From contig NZ_CP146350.1 in NCBI RefSeq assembly GCF_037055355.1, positions 620,001 to 684,000 of the forward strand: a stretch of 64,000 nucleotides of DNA. The letters are read 5' to 3'. Positions 21,413 to 30,887 of the stretch are shown here, in pieces (within the stretch, counting starts at the first letter, position 1; each line of letters starts with the position of its first letter). The notes under the pieces were generated by a model, which had not been told where the DNA came from, made no database searches, and saw only the letters and a list, made by a program, of their open reading frames with translations. The position numbers were made by a program, and so were the translations under genes. Origin of the DNA: Streptomyces sp. DG1A-41 (GTDB lineage Bacteria; Actinomycetota; Actinomycetes; Streptomycetales; Streptomycetaceae).

Positions 21413-22387
21413 ATGACCAGCAGCCCGTCCGATTCCCCGCCGACCCCTTCCGCCCCCTCTCTTCCCCGGAACGGCCCCAGCCTCTCGCGGGAGGAGTTCG
21501 ACACCCTCTTCGACACGCTCCGCACCTGGGGCCGCTGGACCCCCGCCGACCGCGGCGCGTGGAACCGGGTCACCCCGGCCCACGTCCAGCGTGCCACCGC
21601 CCTGGTCCGCAGCGGCACCACCGTCCCGATGGCCCTGCCCTGGAACACGGTGCCCGGCCCGGACAACGGCAAGCCCGCCCTGCACTACATGTCCGACCTC
21701 GGCGACGTGGAGGCCCCCGAGCCGTCCTGCCACAAGGACTTCATCGCCGTCGACTACCACGGCAAGGGCGTCAGCCACCTCGACGCCCTCTCCCACATCG
21801 CATACCGCGGACAGCTCTACGACGGCCGCACCGCCCGCGAGGTCGTCGACGCCGCAGGCGCCCACTTCGGCGCCGTCTCCGCCCTCGGCCCCCTCGTCAC
21901 CAAGGGCGTCCTGATCGACCTGCCCGCCAGCCTCGGCACCGACTGGCTCGAACCCGGCACCGCCGTACACGCCGACGACGTCCTCGCCGCCGAGAAGGCA
22001 CTCGGCGTGACCATCGGCGAGGGCGACGCGGTCCTGCTGCGCTCCGGCCACTTCCGGCGCCGCGCCGATCTGGGCGCCTGGAATCCCGACAACGCCAGCG
22101 CCGGCTTCCACGTCGACGCCATCCCCCTGCTGGCCGAGCGCGGGATCGCCCTGCTCGGCGGCGACGGCGACAGCGACGTACGGCCCTCCCCCGTCGAGGG
22201 ACTGCACTCCCCTGTGCACGCCCTCGCCATCACCGCCATGGGCGTACCGCTGCTGGACAACCTCGACCTGGAGGCGCTGTCCGCAGCCTGCGCGGCGGAA
22301 GGCCGCTACGAGTTCCTGCTCGTCGTGGCTCCGCTGAACGTCCCCGGCGGCACGGGCTCGCCCGTCAACCCGGTAGCGGTGCTGTGA
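21413..22387 (+). CDS. Cyclase-family protein (PF04199-type metal-dependent hydrolase)
   Basis: The 324-residue protein has the metal-site motif of putative cyclases and kynurenine formamidases (GVSHLDALSHIAY, corresponding to HxGTHxDxxxH), preceded by FIAVDYHGKG. The start at 21413 is the first ATG giving normal family length; GGAG lies about 12 bases upstream. The frame extends further upstream without homology. Known members hydrolyse amides or lactone-like rings. In this operon, opening of a sugar-acid lactone is a reasonable but unproven guess. Its stop overlaps the next start by one base (TGATG). Confidence 0.8.
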   Translation: MTSSPSDSPPTPSAPSLPRNGPSLSREEFDTLFDTLRTWGRWTPADRGAWNRVTPAHVQRATALVRSGTTVPMALPWNTVPGPDNGKPALHYMSDLGDVEAPEPSCHKDFIAVDYHGKGVSHLDALSHIAYRGQLYDGRTAREVVDAAGAHFGAVSALGPLVTKGVLIDLPASLGTDWLEPGTAVHADDVLAAEKALGVTIGEGDAVLLRSGHFRRRADLGAWNPDNASAGFHVDAIPLLAERGIALLGGDGDSDVRPSPVEGLHSPVHALAITAMGVPLLDNLDLEALSAACAAEGRYEFLLVVAPLNVPGGTGSPVNPVAVL

Positions 22388-23475
22388 TGGCGGCCTCCCG
22401 ACCGGCCGCCGGCCGGTTCACCGTGGGTGTCAGCCGTGACTTCCTCGACGCCGACGGGCGCAACGTCTGGGGCGACATCCGGCTCGGCGATCTGGACGCC
22501 GCCGGGGTCGACTGGGACTACCTCCCGTGCGACACCGCCGAACTCCTCGCCCCGGACATCGACGGCCTCGACGCCGTCCTGTTCGCCGGCCCCGCCGTCA
22601 CCCCCCGCACCTTCGCCGGCATCACCAGACCTCCGCTGCTCCTCGCCCGCTTCGGAGTCGGCTACGACGCCGTCGACCTCGACGCCTGCACGCGCAACGG
22701 CGTCCTGGTGACCATCACCCCGGACGGCGCCCGGCGCCCGGTGGCCACCGCCGCCCTCGCCCTGCTCCTGTCCGTCCTGCACAACGTCACCGCCAAGGAC
22801 CGGCTGGTGCGCGAGGGACGCTGGTCGGAGAAGGAACAGTGGATGGGGCGCGGGCTCACCGGCCGCCGGATCGGCCTGCTCGGACTCGGCAACACCGCCC
22901 GTGATCTGGTCGGACTGCTCCGGCCGTTCGAGGTCGAGGTCATCGCCTACGACCCGTACTGCCCGCCGGAGACCGCAGCGGAACTCGGCGTCCGTCTCGC
23001 CGACGCCGACACGGTGATGGCCGAGGCCGACGCGGTGATCGTGATGTGCGTGCTGACCGAGGAGACCTTCCACCTGGTCGACGCCCGGCGGCTGGCCCTC
23101 ATGAAGCCCTCGGCCGTACTGCTCAACGTCGCCCGGGGCCCGATCGTCGACGAGCCGGCACTGATCGAGGCGCTGCGCGCCGGCCGTATCCGCGGCGCCG
23201 GACTGGACGTGTTCGAGACCGAGCCGCCCGATGCGGGCAACCCGCTGCTGAGTATGGACAACGTGGTGCTCAGCCCGCACAGCCTGGCCTGGACCGACGA
23301 GATGTCCACCGGGAACGGCGGCAGCGCGGTGCGGGCGATCCTGGACGTGGCGACCGGCCGGCTGCCCCGGTTCGTCGTCAACCGGGACGTGCTCGGCCAC
23401 GCGTACCTGTCCGAGCGGCTGGGTGCGCTGGCGGCAGGCCCGGGTGAGCCCGCGCGAGCGGGGGCCCGCCCGTGA
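22387..23475 (+). CDS. D-isomer-specific 2-hydroxyacid dehydrogenase
   Basis: The 362-residue NAD(P)-dependent dehydrogenase has the Rossmann motif GLLGLGNTARDL and the catalytic set typical of the family: Arg in NVARGPIVDE, Glu in FETEPPDAGN and His in LSPHSLAW. The sequence is most like the hydroxypyruvate/phosphoglycerate-dehydrogenase branch. It is translationally coupled to the cyclase gene before it and overlaps the next gene by four bases (GTGA). It probably interconverts a 2-keto and a 2-hydroxy sugar acid; the substrate is not known. Confidence 0.88.
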   Translation: MAASRPAAGRFTVGVSRDFLDADGRNVWGDIRLGDLDAAGVDWDYLPCDTAELLAPDIDGLDAVLFAGPAVTPRTFAGITRPPLLLARFGVGYDAVDLDACTRNGVLVTITPDGARRPVATAALALLLSVLHNVTAKDRLVREGRWSEKEQWMGRGLTGRRIGLLGLGNTARDLVGLLRPFEVEVIAYDPYCPPETAAELGVRLADADTVMAEADAVIVMCVLTEETFHLVDARRLALMKPSAVLLNVARGPIVDEPALIEALRAGRIRGAGLDVFETEPPDAGNPLLSMDNVVLSPHSLAWTDEMSTGNGGSAVRAILDVATGRLPRFVVNRDVLGHAYLSERLGALAAGPGEPARAGARP

Positions 23476-24398
23476 GCTCCCCGCCTCCCCCGTCCCGGAC
23501 GGTCGGCTTCATCGGACTCGGTGCGATGGGCCTGCCCATGGCGGCCAACCTCGCCGAGGCGGGCTTCGACGTCCTGGCCTGGAACCGCAGCCGGCCTCCC
23601 CTCGACGCCGCCGTGGCCGCCGGATGCCGTGCCGCCGACCGTCCCGCCCAGGTGGCGGGCGCGGCCCGGGTCGTCCTCACCATGCTCCCCGACCTTCCCC
23701 AGGTGCGGGCGCTGCTGGACGAGCTGCTCGCGGGCCCCGGCTCGGGAGGCGCGGACACGCTCGTCGTGATGGGCACCGTCTCGCCGGTGGCGGTCCGTGC
23801 CCTGGCCGAGGAGCTGCGCCCGCGCGGCATCGAGGTCGTCGACGCTCCCGTCAGCGGCGGCGTGACCGGCGCCCGCGACGCCTCCCTGTCCATCATGGCG
23901 GGCGGCACGGCGGACGCCGTCGAACGGGTCCGCCCCTACCTGGCCGCCATGGGCTCGACCGTGCGCCGTATGGGAGACATTGGAGCCGGTTCGCTCGCCA
24001 AGGCCTGCAACCAACTCGTGGTCGCCGGAACCCTGGTGGCCCTCGCCGAAGCCGTCGTGCTGGGTGAGCGCGGCGGACTCGAACCGGCGGCGCTGCTGGA
24101 CGTATTGGCCGGCGGCCTCGCCGCCTCCGAGGTGCTGACACAGAAACGCCGCCACCTCGCCGACGGCGACTTCACGCCCTCCGGCCCCGCGCGCTACCTC
24201 CACAAGGACCTCGGCTTCGTCCTGCACAGCGCCGCCGACGCCGACATCACGCTGCCGCTGTCCGCCACCGTCGCCGCCCTCTACGCGGCGATCGACTCCG
24301 GCGGCCTCGGCGACCTGGACAACAGCGTCGTACTCCGGCTGCTGCGCGAGGGCCGTCTCCCCTCCCCCGACTCGCACTCCACCACCACGAAGGACTGA
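23472..24398 (+). CDS. NAD(P)-dependent beta-hydroxyacid dehydrogenase (HIBADH family)
   Basis: The 308-residue protein shows the family layout: dinucleotide motif FIGLGAMGLPMAANL, substrate loop DAPVSGGVTGARD, and the catalytic Lys in GSLAKACNQL. The GTG start overlaps the previous stop. It is one of three different HIBADH-type dehydrogenases in the region (others at 32434 and 37853), implying oxidation of several related hydroxyacids such as glycerate, tartronate semialdehyde or tetronates. Confidence 0.88.
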   Translation: MSSPPPPSRTVGFIGLGAMGLPMAANLAEAGFDVLAWNRSRPPLDAAVAAGCRAADRPAQVAGAARVVLTMLPDLPQVRALLDELLAGPGSGGADTLVVMGTVSPVAVRALAEELRPRGIEVVDAPVSGGVTGARDASLSIMAGGTADAVERVRPYLAAMGSTVRRMGDIGAGSLAKACNQLVVAGTLVALAEAVVLGERGGLEPAALLDVLAGGLAASEVLTQKRRHLADGDFTPSGPARYLHKDLGFVLHSAADADITLPLSATVAALYAAIDSGGLGDLDNSVVLRLLREGRLPSPDSHSTTTKD

Positions 24399-24404
24399 AA
24401 ACTC

Positions 24405-25301
24405 ATGCAGGTAGGAATCGTCGGTCTCGGACGAATGGGCGGCAACATGGCGGCCCGCTGGCGCGACCGCGGTCACGAGGTGCTCGGCTACAGCCGCACC
24501 TCACCGGACCGTGACGCGGACTCCCTGGAGGAACTGGTCGGCAAGCTCGCCGCCCCGCGGGTGGTGTGGCTGATGCTGCCCGCCGGCGACCCCACCCGCC
24601 ATGCGATCCAGCAGCTGACCGGACTGCTCTCCCCGGGCGATGTGATCGTCGAGGGCGGCAACTCCCGCTTCAGCGACGACACCGAGCACGCCGCACTGCT
24701 CGCCGAGCACGGCGTCGGATACGTCGACTGCGGTGTCAGCGGCGGCGTCTGGGGCCGGGAGAACGGCTACGCCGTGATGTGCGGCGGCGCCGACGAGCAC
24801 GTCCGGCGGGTGTGGCCGCTGCTGGAGTCGCTCGCCCCGGAGCAGGACGGCATCTGTCACGCCGGGCCGGTGGGCGCGGGCCACTACGCCAAGATGGTCC
24901 ACAACGGCATCGAGTACGGCATGATGCAGGCCCTCGCGGAGGGCTACGAACTGCTCGAGGCCAGCGAGTTCGTGCCCGACGTGCCGAAGGTCCTCGCCTC
25001 CTGGCGGCACGGCACGGTCGTCCGCTCCTGGCTGCTCGACCTCCTCGTCCGCGCCCTGGAACAGGACTCCGGGCTGGCCGGCCTGTCCGGCCGGGTCGAC
25101 GACTCCGGCGAGGGCCGCTGGACCGTCGAGGAGGCGGTACGCCTGGCCGTGTCCGCCCCGGCCATGACCGCCGCCCTCTTCGCCCGCTTCGCCTCCCGCA
25201 AGCCGGATGCCGCCCAGCTCAAGGCACTGGCCGCGATGCGACAGCAGTTCGGCGGGCACGCGGTGCACGCGGCAGCGGGCACGCCCGGCGGCAACGGCTG
25301 A
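24405..25301 (+). CDS. gnd: 6-phosphogluconate dehydrogenase, decarboxylating (short, YqeC/GndA type)
   Basis: The 298-residue protein belongs to the short bacterial 6PGDH class. Visible are GIVGLGRMGGNMAARW, IVEGGNSRF, the CGVSGGVWG substrate loop and GAGHYAKMVHNGIEYG with the catalytic Lys and Asn. It converts 6-phosphogluconate to ribulose-5-phosphate and CO2, reducing NAD(P). This makes it the exit step for gluconate phosphorylated by the kinase at 29173. It is the last gene of the 21413-25301 operon, just before a strong terminator. Confidence 0.9.
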   Translation: MQVGIVGLGRMGGNMAARWRDRGHEVLGYSRTSPDRDADSLEELVGKLAAPRVVWLMLPAGDPTRHAIQQLTGLLSPGDVIVEGGNSRFSDDTEHAALLAEHGVGYVDCGVSGGVWGRENGYAVMCGGADEHVRRVWPLLESLAPEQDGICHAGPVGAGHYAKMVHNGIEYGMMQALAEGYELLEASEFVPDVPKVLASWRHGTVVRSWLLDLLVRALEQDSGLAGLSGRVDDSGEGRWTVEEAVRLAVSAPAMTAALFARFASRKPDAAQLKALAAMRQQFGGHAVHAAAGTPGGNG

Positions 25302-25333
25302 ACACGCTCCGGCCACACGGCCGGAACACAACA

Positions 25334-25370
25334 CCGCGGCCCGTCGGGCGACTCGCCCGACGGGCCGCGG
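25334..25370. terminator. Strong hairpin terminator after gnd
   Basis: A perfect 17-bp stem starting CCGCGGCCCGTCGGGCG with a 3-base loop lies 32 bases after the gnd stop. It ends the dehydrogenase operon before the multicopper oxidase gene. Confidence 0.85.
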
Positions 25371-25467
25371 GCCCATACGGGACCTGGGACGGCCGTGGCA
25401 CGGGCGACGAGCCAACGGCCGGCGCACACATCGTCGACGCGGACCGCCGCGACACAGAGCGAAGGAC

Positions 25468-27456
25468 ATGACTGACGAGATGCACGGCAACCAGGCGGAC
25501 AGCAGACACGGTGCCAGTGAGACACCTGACGGGGGCTCGTCGCTGAGCCGCCGGAAGTTCCTCGCCACCACGACGGTGGTGGTCACGGCGGGCGGCGCCT
25601 CGACGGTCGCCGCCACGGATCCGCCGAGCCGGTCCACTCCCGGCCTGCACGGCCCCGCAGTCCCGGCCCACCGCACCCTCAGCCCCTTCCTGGACCCGCT
25701 GCCCGTGCCCCCGACCGCCCGGAAGACCCGCGCCGACGGCCTCTCGCACCTCACCGTTCGGATGCGCGCCACGACGACGCGGCTGCACTCCCAGCTGCCG
25801 CCCACACCCGTCTGGGCCTACGACGGCCTGGTGCCGGGCCCCACGATCGAGGTGCGCCGGGGCGAGAAACTCCACGTCACCTGGGCCAACGACCTCTCCG
25901 GACACCTCCCCGTGACGGTGGTCGAGGTGCCCGCCAGCACGACGCCACCGGCTCTCTGGGACCAGCCGGGCAGGAGCGGGTACCCGGCCCGGGCCGACGT
26001 CGCGGAACTCCGGCCCTGGACGGTGGTGCACCTGCACGGGGCGGTCACCGGCAGCGGCAACGACGGCTGGCCCGAAAACGGGGTGGGGCCAGGGCTGTCG
26101 CAGCTGTCCGAGTACGTCAACGACCAGCCGGCGACCGCGCTCTTCTACCACGACCACGCCATGAACATCACCCGGTGGAACGTGATGGCCGGTCTGTCCG
26201 GCCTGTATCTGATCCGGGACGATCAGGAGGACGCCCTCGGCCTGCCGAGCGGTCCGTACGAGGTGCCGTTGTTCATCGCGGACCGCAACCTGGACACCGC
26301 CGCAGAGGGCCTGCTCACCGGTCGCCTGCTGCACAAGACGGCCGTCGTCCATCGTGAACCGATGCTGCAGATGCGGGCCTTCACCGGCCCGTTCACCCAG
26401 GTCAACGGTGTCATTTGGCCGTATCTGCGGGTGGCGCCCCGCTGGTACCGGTTCCGCGTCGTCAACAGCGCCAACACCCGCCAGTACCGGCTGACGCTGA
26501 CCGACGAGGACGGGCGGCCCGTGCCGGCCGGCACCGTCCAGCAGATCGGCACGGACCACGGGCTGCTGGCCGAGCCGGTGCCGCTGGAGAACGACGGCCT
26601 GACGCTGGGCTCCGCCGAACGTGCCGACCTGCTGGTCGACTTCTCGGCGTTCCGCGGGAAGCGACTGCGGCTGGTGAACACCAACACCAGCCCCGACCCC
26701 GGTCCCTGGCCCCGGGTGATGGAGTTCCGGGTGGACGCCCGCCCCGTGCACGATCCGTTCGTCCTGCCCCGGCGGCTGAGCGCGGGAGCCCCTGCCCCCC
26801 AGGATGCCGCGTCGGACCGTCCCGGGCAGGACCGGCTCGTGGTGCTCACCACCATGGGCCCCGGACAGGCCCTGTGCTGGGAGATGGAGCGCATCGACGC
26901 GCCCTCCGGCGATCTGCCCTCCGACGGCATCGTGCAGATCCGGGAGGACGACGGCAGCGTGACGACGTACCGCCGCGCGGCCGCGGACTTCTACGACCCG
27001 GTGCGCTTCTTCGTCCGGACCCGGAGCTGGGAGCGCTGGCGCTTCCTGCACGCGGCCCCCTCCGGCTGGCCGCACCCCATGCACATCCACGCCACCAGTT
27101 TCCGGGTGCGAAGCCGGGAGACCTACGACGTCGGCGGCTTCACCTCGTTCGCCCTGCCCGGCGGCGGCATCGGCTGCGGCACCGCCACCCCGCTGCGCCG
27201 GACCGGCACGGCCGAGGTTCCGCCCGGCGAACGCGGGTGGAAGGACACCGTACGGGTCGGTGCCGGCGAACTCGTCACGGTCGACGGGTACTTCGGCGAC
27301 TCGGCGGGGAAGTTCGTCTACCACTGCCACATGCTCGAACACGAGGACATGGGCATGATGCGGCAGTTCGTGGTCCTCCCCGACCAGGTCACGCGGCTGG
27401 GCGCACCGATGGACATGCCGTCCTCCCCGGACGGCGACATGGGGACCCACGGATGA
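25468..27456 (+). CDS. Multicopper oxidase with twin-arginine signal (CotA / phenoxazinone-synthase type)
   Basis: The ATG at 25468 has GAAGGA upstream and gives 662 residues. A Tat signal (SRRKFL, residues 27-32) precedes an AGGASTVAA stretch, so the protein should be exported folded with copper. All four copper-binding motifs are present: HLHG (from His188), YHDH (His228), HPMHIH (His536) and YHCHMLEHEDMGMM (His619, Cys620). The last contains the type-1 copper ligands including Met. Length and spacing fit the CotA/bilirubin oxidase/phenoxazinone synthase group and not small two-domain laccases. The natural substrate is unknown; its place beside sugar-acid genes may be coincidental. Confidence 0.9.
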   Translation: MTDEMHGNQADSRHGASETPDGGSSLSRRKFLATTTVVVTAGGASTVAATDPPSRSTPGLHGPAVPAHRTLSPFLDPLPVPPTARKTRADGLSHLTVRMRATTTRLHSQLPPTPVWAYDGLVPGPTIEVRRGEKLHVTWANDLSGHLPVTVVEVPASTTPPALWDQPGRSGYPARADVAELRPWTVVHLHGAVTGSGNDGWPENGVGPGLSQLSEYVNDQPATALFYHDHAMNITRWNVMAGLSGLYLIRDDQEDALGLPSGPYEVPLFIADRNLDTAAEGLLTGRLLHKTAVVHREPMLQMRAFTGPFTQVNGVIWPYLRVAPRWYRFRVVNSANTRQYRLTLTDEDGRPVPAGTVQQIGTDHGLLAEPVPLENDGLTLGSAERADLLVDFSAFRGKRLRLVNTNTSPDPGPWPRVMEFRVDARPVHDPFVLPRRLSAGAPAPQDAASDRPGQDRLVVLTTMGPGQALCWEMERIDAPSGDLPSDGIVQIREDDGSVTTYRRAAADFYDPVRFFVRTRSWERWRFLHAAPSGWPHPMHIHATSFRVRSRETYDVGGFTSFALPGGGIGCGTATPLRRTGTAEVPPGERGWKDTVRVGAGELVTVDGYFGDSAGKFVYHCHMLEHEDMGMMRQFVVLPDQVTRLGAPMDMPSSPDGDMGTHG

Positions 27457-28881
27457 CCAGGCGGGGCCGGGGCCGGCGCTGCTGGTGGCCGGGGCATTCT
27501 TCATGGAGAACCTCGACGCCATGATCATCTCCACGGCCGCCCCCGACATGGCCGCCTCCTTCGGTACCAAGCCGGAGGCCATCGGCGTCACCATGACCGC
27601 GTATGTCGTGGCGCTGGCCGTGTTCATCCCCGTGAGCGGCTGGGCCGCCGACCGCTGGGGTGCCCGTCGGGTCTTCGCCTGGGCGATCGCGGTGTTCACC
27701 GTCGCCTCCGCCCTGTGCGCGGCGGCCGGTGGCCTGACCGAGCTGGTCCTGACCCGGGTGCTCCAGGGCATCGGCCGGGCCATGATGGTGCCGGTCGGGC
27801 GGCTGGCCGTCCTGCGCACCACCCGCAAGTATGACCTGTTGCGGGCGATCGCCTGGCTGACTGGCCGGGTCTGCTCGCCCCGGTGCTCGCGCCCGCGCTC
27901 GGCGGTCTGTTCACCACGTACGCCTCCTGGCGCTGGATCTTCCTGGTGAACGTGCCGCTGGGCGTGGTCGCGCTGCCCGCCGCCCTCTGGCTGATCCCCG
28001 ATCTGCGGCGAGAGGGTGGTGCCGGGCGGCAGGGGTTCGATTGGGGGGGTGCGTGCTCGCGGGGGCCGGGCTGGCCTCGTTTGTCCTCGGTCTGGAGCTG
28101 CTCGAGGGCCGGCGGGTTGGAGCACGGCGGCCTGCTGGCTCGGCGCCGGCCTGGTGACCTGCGCTCTGGCCGTCCGTCACCTGGTGCGGTCGCGCAGTGC
28201 GTTGCTCGACCTGGCCACGTTCCGAGTGGCCACGTTCCGGGTGTCGAACGCGGCGGCGCCCTGTTCCGTGCCGCGATCAGCGCCGTGCCGTTCCTGCTGC
28301 CGCTGATGTTCCAGCAGGCCCTCGGGTGGAGCGCCGCGCGGGCCGGGCTGGTGCTGGTCGCGGTGTTCGCGGGCAACATCGCCGTCAAACCGTTCACCAC
28401 CCCGCTGCTGCGCCGCCTCGGTTTCCGCACGGTGCTGGTGGTCAACGGCGTGGCAACGGCCGTGACGTTCCTGCTGTGCGGCCTGCTCGACGCGCGCACG
28501 CCCCTGGCTCTGGTGGTCGCCGTGCTGTTCGTCAGCGGGGTGTGCCGGTCCGTCTCGCTCAGCGCGTACGCCACGATCGCCTTCACGGACATCCAGCCGG
28601 AGCGGACCGCGGACGCCAACGGTTTGGCGAGCACCGTGCAGCAGCTGGCCACCGGCCTGGGCATCGCCCTGGCCGCGCTGGGCCTGCGCGCGTCCGGTCC
28701 CCTCGCCGCGCTGCTCGGCCTGGACGGCCCTACGGCGGCCTACGCGGTGGCCTTCGGGCTCCTCGCCGTGCTGCCGCTCGTCTGCGTCGCCGAGGCGCTG
28801 CGGTTGCCGCGGGACGCGGGGGCGGTGGTCACCGGGCCGGTCTCCGAGCGCGTGGGGCGCCCGGCTGCTCGGTCGGCCTGA
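27453..28881 (+). pseudogene. DHA2/EmrB-type MFS transporter, multiply frameshifted
   Basis: Three frames together encode a 14-TMS-type MFS drug transporter. They read LLVAGAFFMENLDAMIIST and LVLTRVLQGIGRAMMVP, then LAPALGGLFTTYASWRWIF, then VTCALAVRHLVRSRSALLDL, and finally FRAAISAVPFLLPLMFQQAL to the end. Shifts occur near 27455-27485, 27860 (a lost C restores ALTWPGLL-like sequence), 28045 (a G run) and 28255. A short direct duplication (tggccacgttccg repeated near 28210-28240) is also present. The ATG overlaps the multicopper oxidase stop. Either it is decaying or this stretch is poorly sequenced. Confidence 0.8.
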
Positions 28882-29172
28882 GGGGCTGGACGGCGCCCAG
28901 GACCGCGCCCGCCGAGCCTGCGGTCGGCGCCCTCTCACTTGGCGGCATGCCGGGTTCTGCCCGCGGCGCACGCGCCGGCCCCGCAAGCCGGGGCAAGGCA
29001 CAGCGCACTTCCCGGGCCTGCCGTCAACCCGCCTTGTCCCCAGGTGCCGGGAATCGCACCTGCGGGACCAGCGGTCGTCGTCCGTTCGGGGCGGCATGCC
29101 GCCTCCAGGCCACGGTGACTCCGAGCACGCGGCGGTACGGTGGCGCCGCCCTCCCCGAGACCTGGGCGGCCC
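28882..29172. other. Intergenic region between convergent genes
   Basis: About 290 bp between the convergent MFS pseudogene and the gluconokinase gene. It contains only weak GC-rich hairpins and no recognisable gene. Confidence 0.5.
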
Positions 29173-30654
29173 CTACGCGGAGAGTTCCCGCAGCACCGAG
29201 TACAGCCGCTCGGCCAGGGGCCGGGCGTCCGCCATCCGCCGGGCGGCCACCGGGTCCGGCAGGACGGTTCGATGCGGTCGGGCCCAGACGTCGGCGGGCA
29301 GGGCGGAGAGGCCGGGCACGGTGCCGAGCGCACGCCAGCCGAGGAGCGCGGCGCCGAATCCGGAGCCGGCGGTGTCGTCCGTGATGCCCACCGGCATGTC
29401 GAGCGCCGCGGCGACGATCTCCGCCCACAGCGACGACCGCAGCGCCCCGCCCGTGGCCCGCACGGAGTCGACCGGCGCCCCGGTGGCGACGACCGAGTCC
29501 CGGACCAGGGCCAGTTGCTGACCGACGCCCTCGATCATGGCCCGGGTCATATGGGCTCTGCCGTGTCCGCGCCGCAGCCCGACCAGGGCACCCCGGGCGT
29601 CGGGGTCCCACCAGGGGGCGCGTTCGCCGAGGAGATGCGGCAGCGCGGTGAGGCCCTCGGAACCGGGTTCGACCTCCGCCGCCTCCTTCAGGAGGTCGGC
29701 CACGTCGACGCCGCCGAAGGACTCGGCGGCCCACTGGGCGACGACGCCGGCGTTGCTGACCGCTCCACCGAGCACCCAGAGTCCGTCGGCGAGGTGGTAG
29801 CAGAAGACACGGCACCTGTCGTCCACGTCCGGCCGGTCGCGTACGACGCGGAGCGCGCCGCTGGTGCCCAGCGACAGCGCGGCCGTACCGGGCGTGATGG
29901 CACCGACGGCGAGGTTGGCGAGTGGCCCGTCTCCGGCGCCCGCGATCACCGGCAGCCCGGCGGGCAGGCCCAGCGCTGTGGCCGGCCCGGGCAGCAGCGG
30001 GAAGGCGGCCGTCGGCGGTACGAGCTCGGGCAGCCGTTCCCGGGACACCCCTGCGGCCTCCAGTGCGGGCCAGTGCCAGTCGGTGGTGCGGAGGTTCATC
30101 AGCCCAGTGGCGGACGCACAGGAGTGGTCGGTGACCAGGCGTCCGGTGAACCGGGACAGCACGTAGTCCTTCATCCCGCACCACACGGCCGTACGCCCGC
30201 ACAGGTCCGGTTCGTGTGCGGCGAACCAGGCGAGCTTGGTCAGCGGCGCCATGGGGTGCACCGGGGTGCCGGTCGCCCGGTGGAGGGTGTCCCCGCCCTC
30301 GGCCCGCAATCGGCGGGCGGTGTCGGCCGCACGCGTGTCGGCCCAGCTCAGGGTGGGAGTCAGCGGTTCACCGGAGGAGTCGAGGGCGAGCAGGGTGTGC
30401 AGGGCCGCGCTGAAGGACAGACCCCGGACGGTCAGCCTGAGGTGCGCGCAGTGTGCGGCGCTCTCCCGCACGGCGTCGACCACTCCGGCCAGCACGGTGG
30501 CGGGGTCGTGGACGGCTTCGCCGTGCCGCCCGGTGCGCAGGGGGGCGGGGCGTTCGACGGTCGACACCGGGCGGTACGCGGCGTCCACCGCGACCACCTT
30601 GGTGGCCGTGGTGCCCAGGTCGATGCCGAGCACCGCCTCGCCGGCGTCGTTCAT
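29173..30654 (-). CDS. gntK: Gluconokinase (FGGY family)
   Basis: The 493-residue protein has FGGY carbohydrate kinase features: the phosphate loop GIDLGTTATKVVAVD, the gluconokinase-typical stretch GTPVHPMAPLTKLAW, the ASATGLMNL segment, and GTSGALR plus RATGGALRSSLW in the C-terminal ATPase fold. The HPM(S/A)PLTKL block is characteristic of Bacillus-type gluconokinase compared with xylulokinase. It phosphorylates D-gluconate to 6-phosphogluconate, feeding Gnd (24405). GGAG precedes the ATG at 30654. It lies downstream of the permease at 32232 but behind two strong hairpins. Confidence 0.85.
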   Translation of the reverse strand: MNDAGEAVLGIDLGTTATKVVAVDAAYRPVSTVERPAPLRTGRHGEAVHDPATVLAGVVDAVRESAAHCAHLRLTVRGLSFSAALHTLLALDSSGEPLTPTLSWADTRAADTARRLRAEGGDTLHRATGTPVHPMAPLTKLAWFAAHEPDLCGRTAVWCGMKDYVLSRFTGRLVTDHSCASATGLMNLRTTDWHWPALEAAGVSRERLPELVPPTAAFPLLPGPATALGLPAGLPVIAGAGDGPLANLAVGAITPGTAALSLGTSGALRVVRDRPDVDDRCRVFCYHLADGLWVLGGAVSNAGVVAQWAAESFGGVDVADLLKEAAEVEPGSEGLTALPHLLGERAPWWDPDARGALVGLRRGHGRAHMTRAMIEGVGQQLALVRDSVVATGAPVDSVRATGGALRSSLWAEIVAAALDMPVGITDDTAGSGFGAALLGWRALGTVPGLSALPADVWARPHRTVLPDPVAARRMADARPLAERLYSVLRELSA

Positions 30655-30724
30655 CGCGGTCTCCGTTTCGGCTTGGTTCCGGGCACGCCCGTGAGGGTGG
30701 CTCGGCAGGGGGATTCGCTTGGGT

Positions 30725-30771
30725 GCCCGCCCGGCGCCCCCGGCCGGGGAACACGGGGGCGCCGGGCGGGC
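30725..30771. terminator. GC-rich hairpin terminator 5' of gntK
   Basis: A perfect 18-bp stem (30725-30742 with 30754-30771), beginning GCCCGCCCGGCGCCCCCG, with an 11-base loop. With the hairpin at 30833-30881 it forms a double terminator after the minus-strand permease gene. Confidence 0.8.
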
Positions 30772-30832
30772 GGCTGAAGGGGCGGACGGCCGCGGGACCG
30801 GCCTTGGCGTACTGGCCTTGGGTGCCCGTCCC

Positions 30833-30881
30833 GCGCCTGGCAGCAGGGAGAAAGGGGGCGCGGGACGGGCAGCTCGGGCGC
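30833..30881 (-). terminator. Hairpin immediately after the MHS permease stop
   Basis: TGCCCGTCCCGCGCC (30833-30847) pairs perfectly with 30867-30881 across a 19-base loop, directly behind the restored stop of the permease gene at 30888. That supports 30888 as the true gene end. Confidence 0.75.
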
Positions 30882-30887
30882 GGAGCG

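Noticed and set aside
29173..30654. Xylulokinase annotation for the FGGY kinase
   Set aside because: The HPMAPLTKLAW block and the idn/gnd context fit gluconokinase better.
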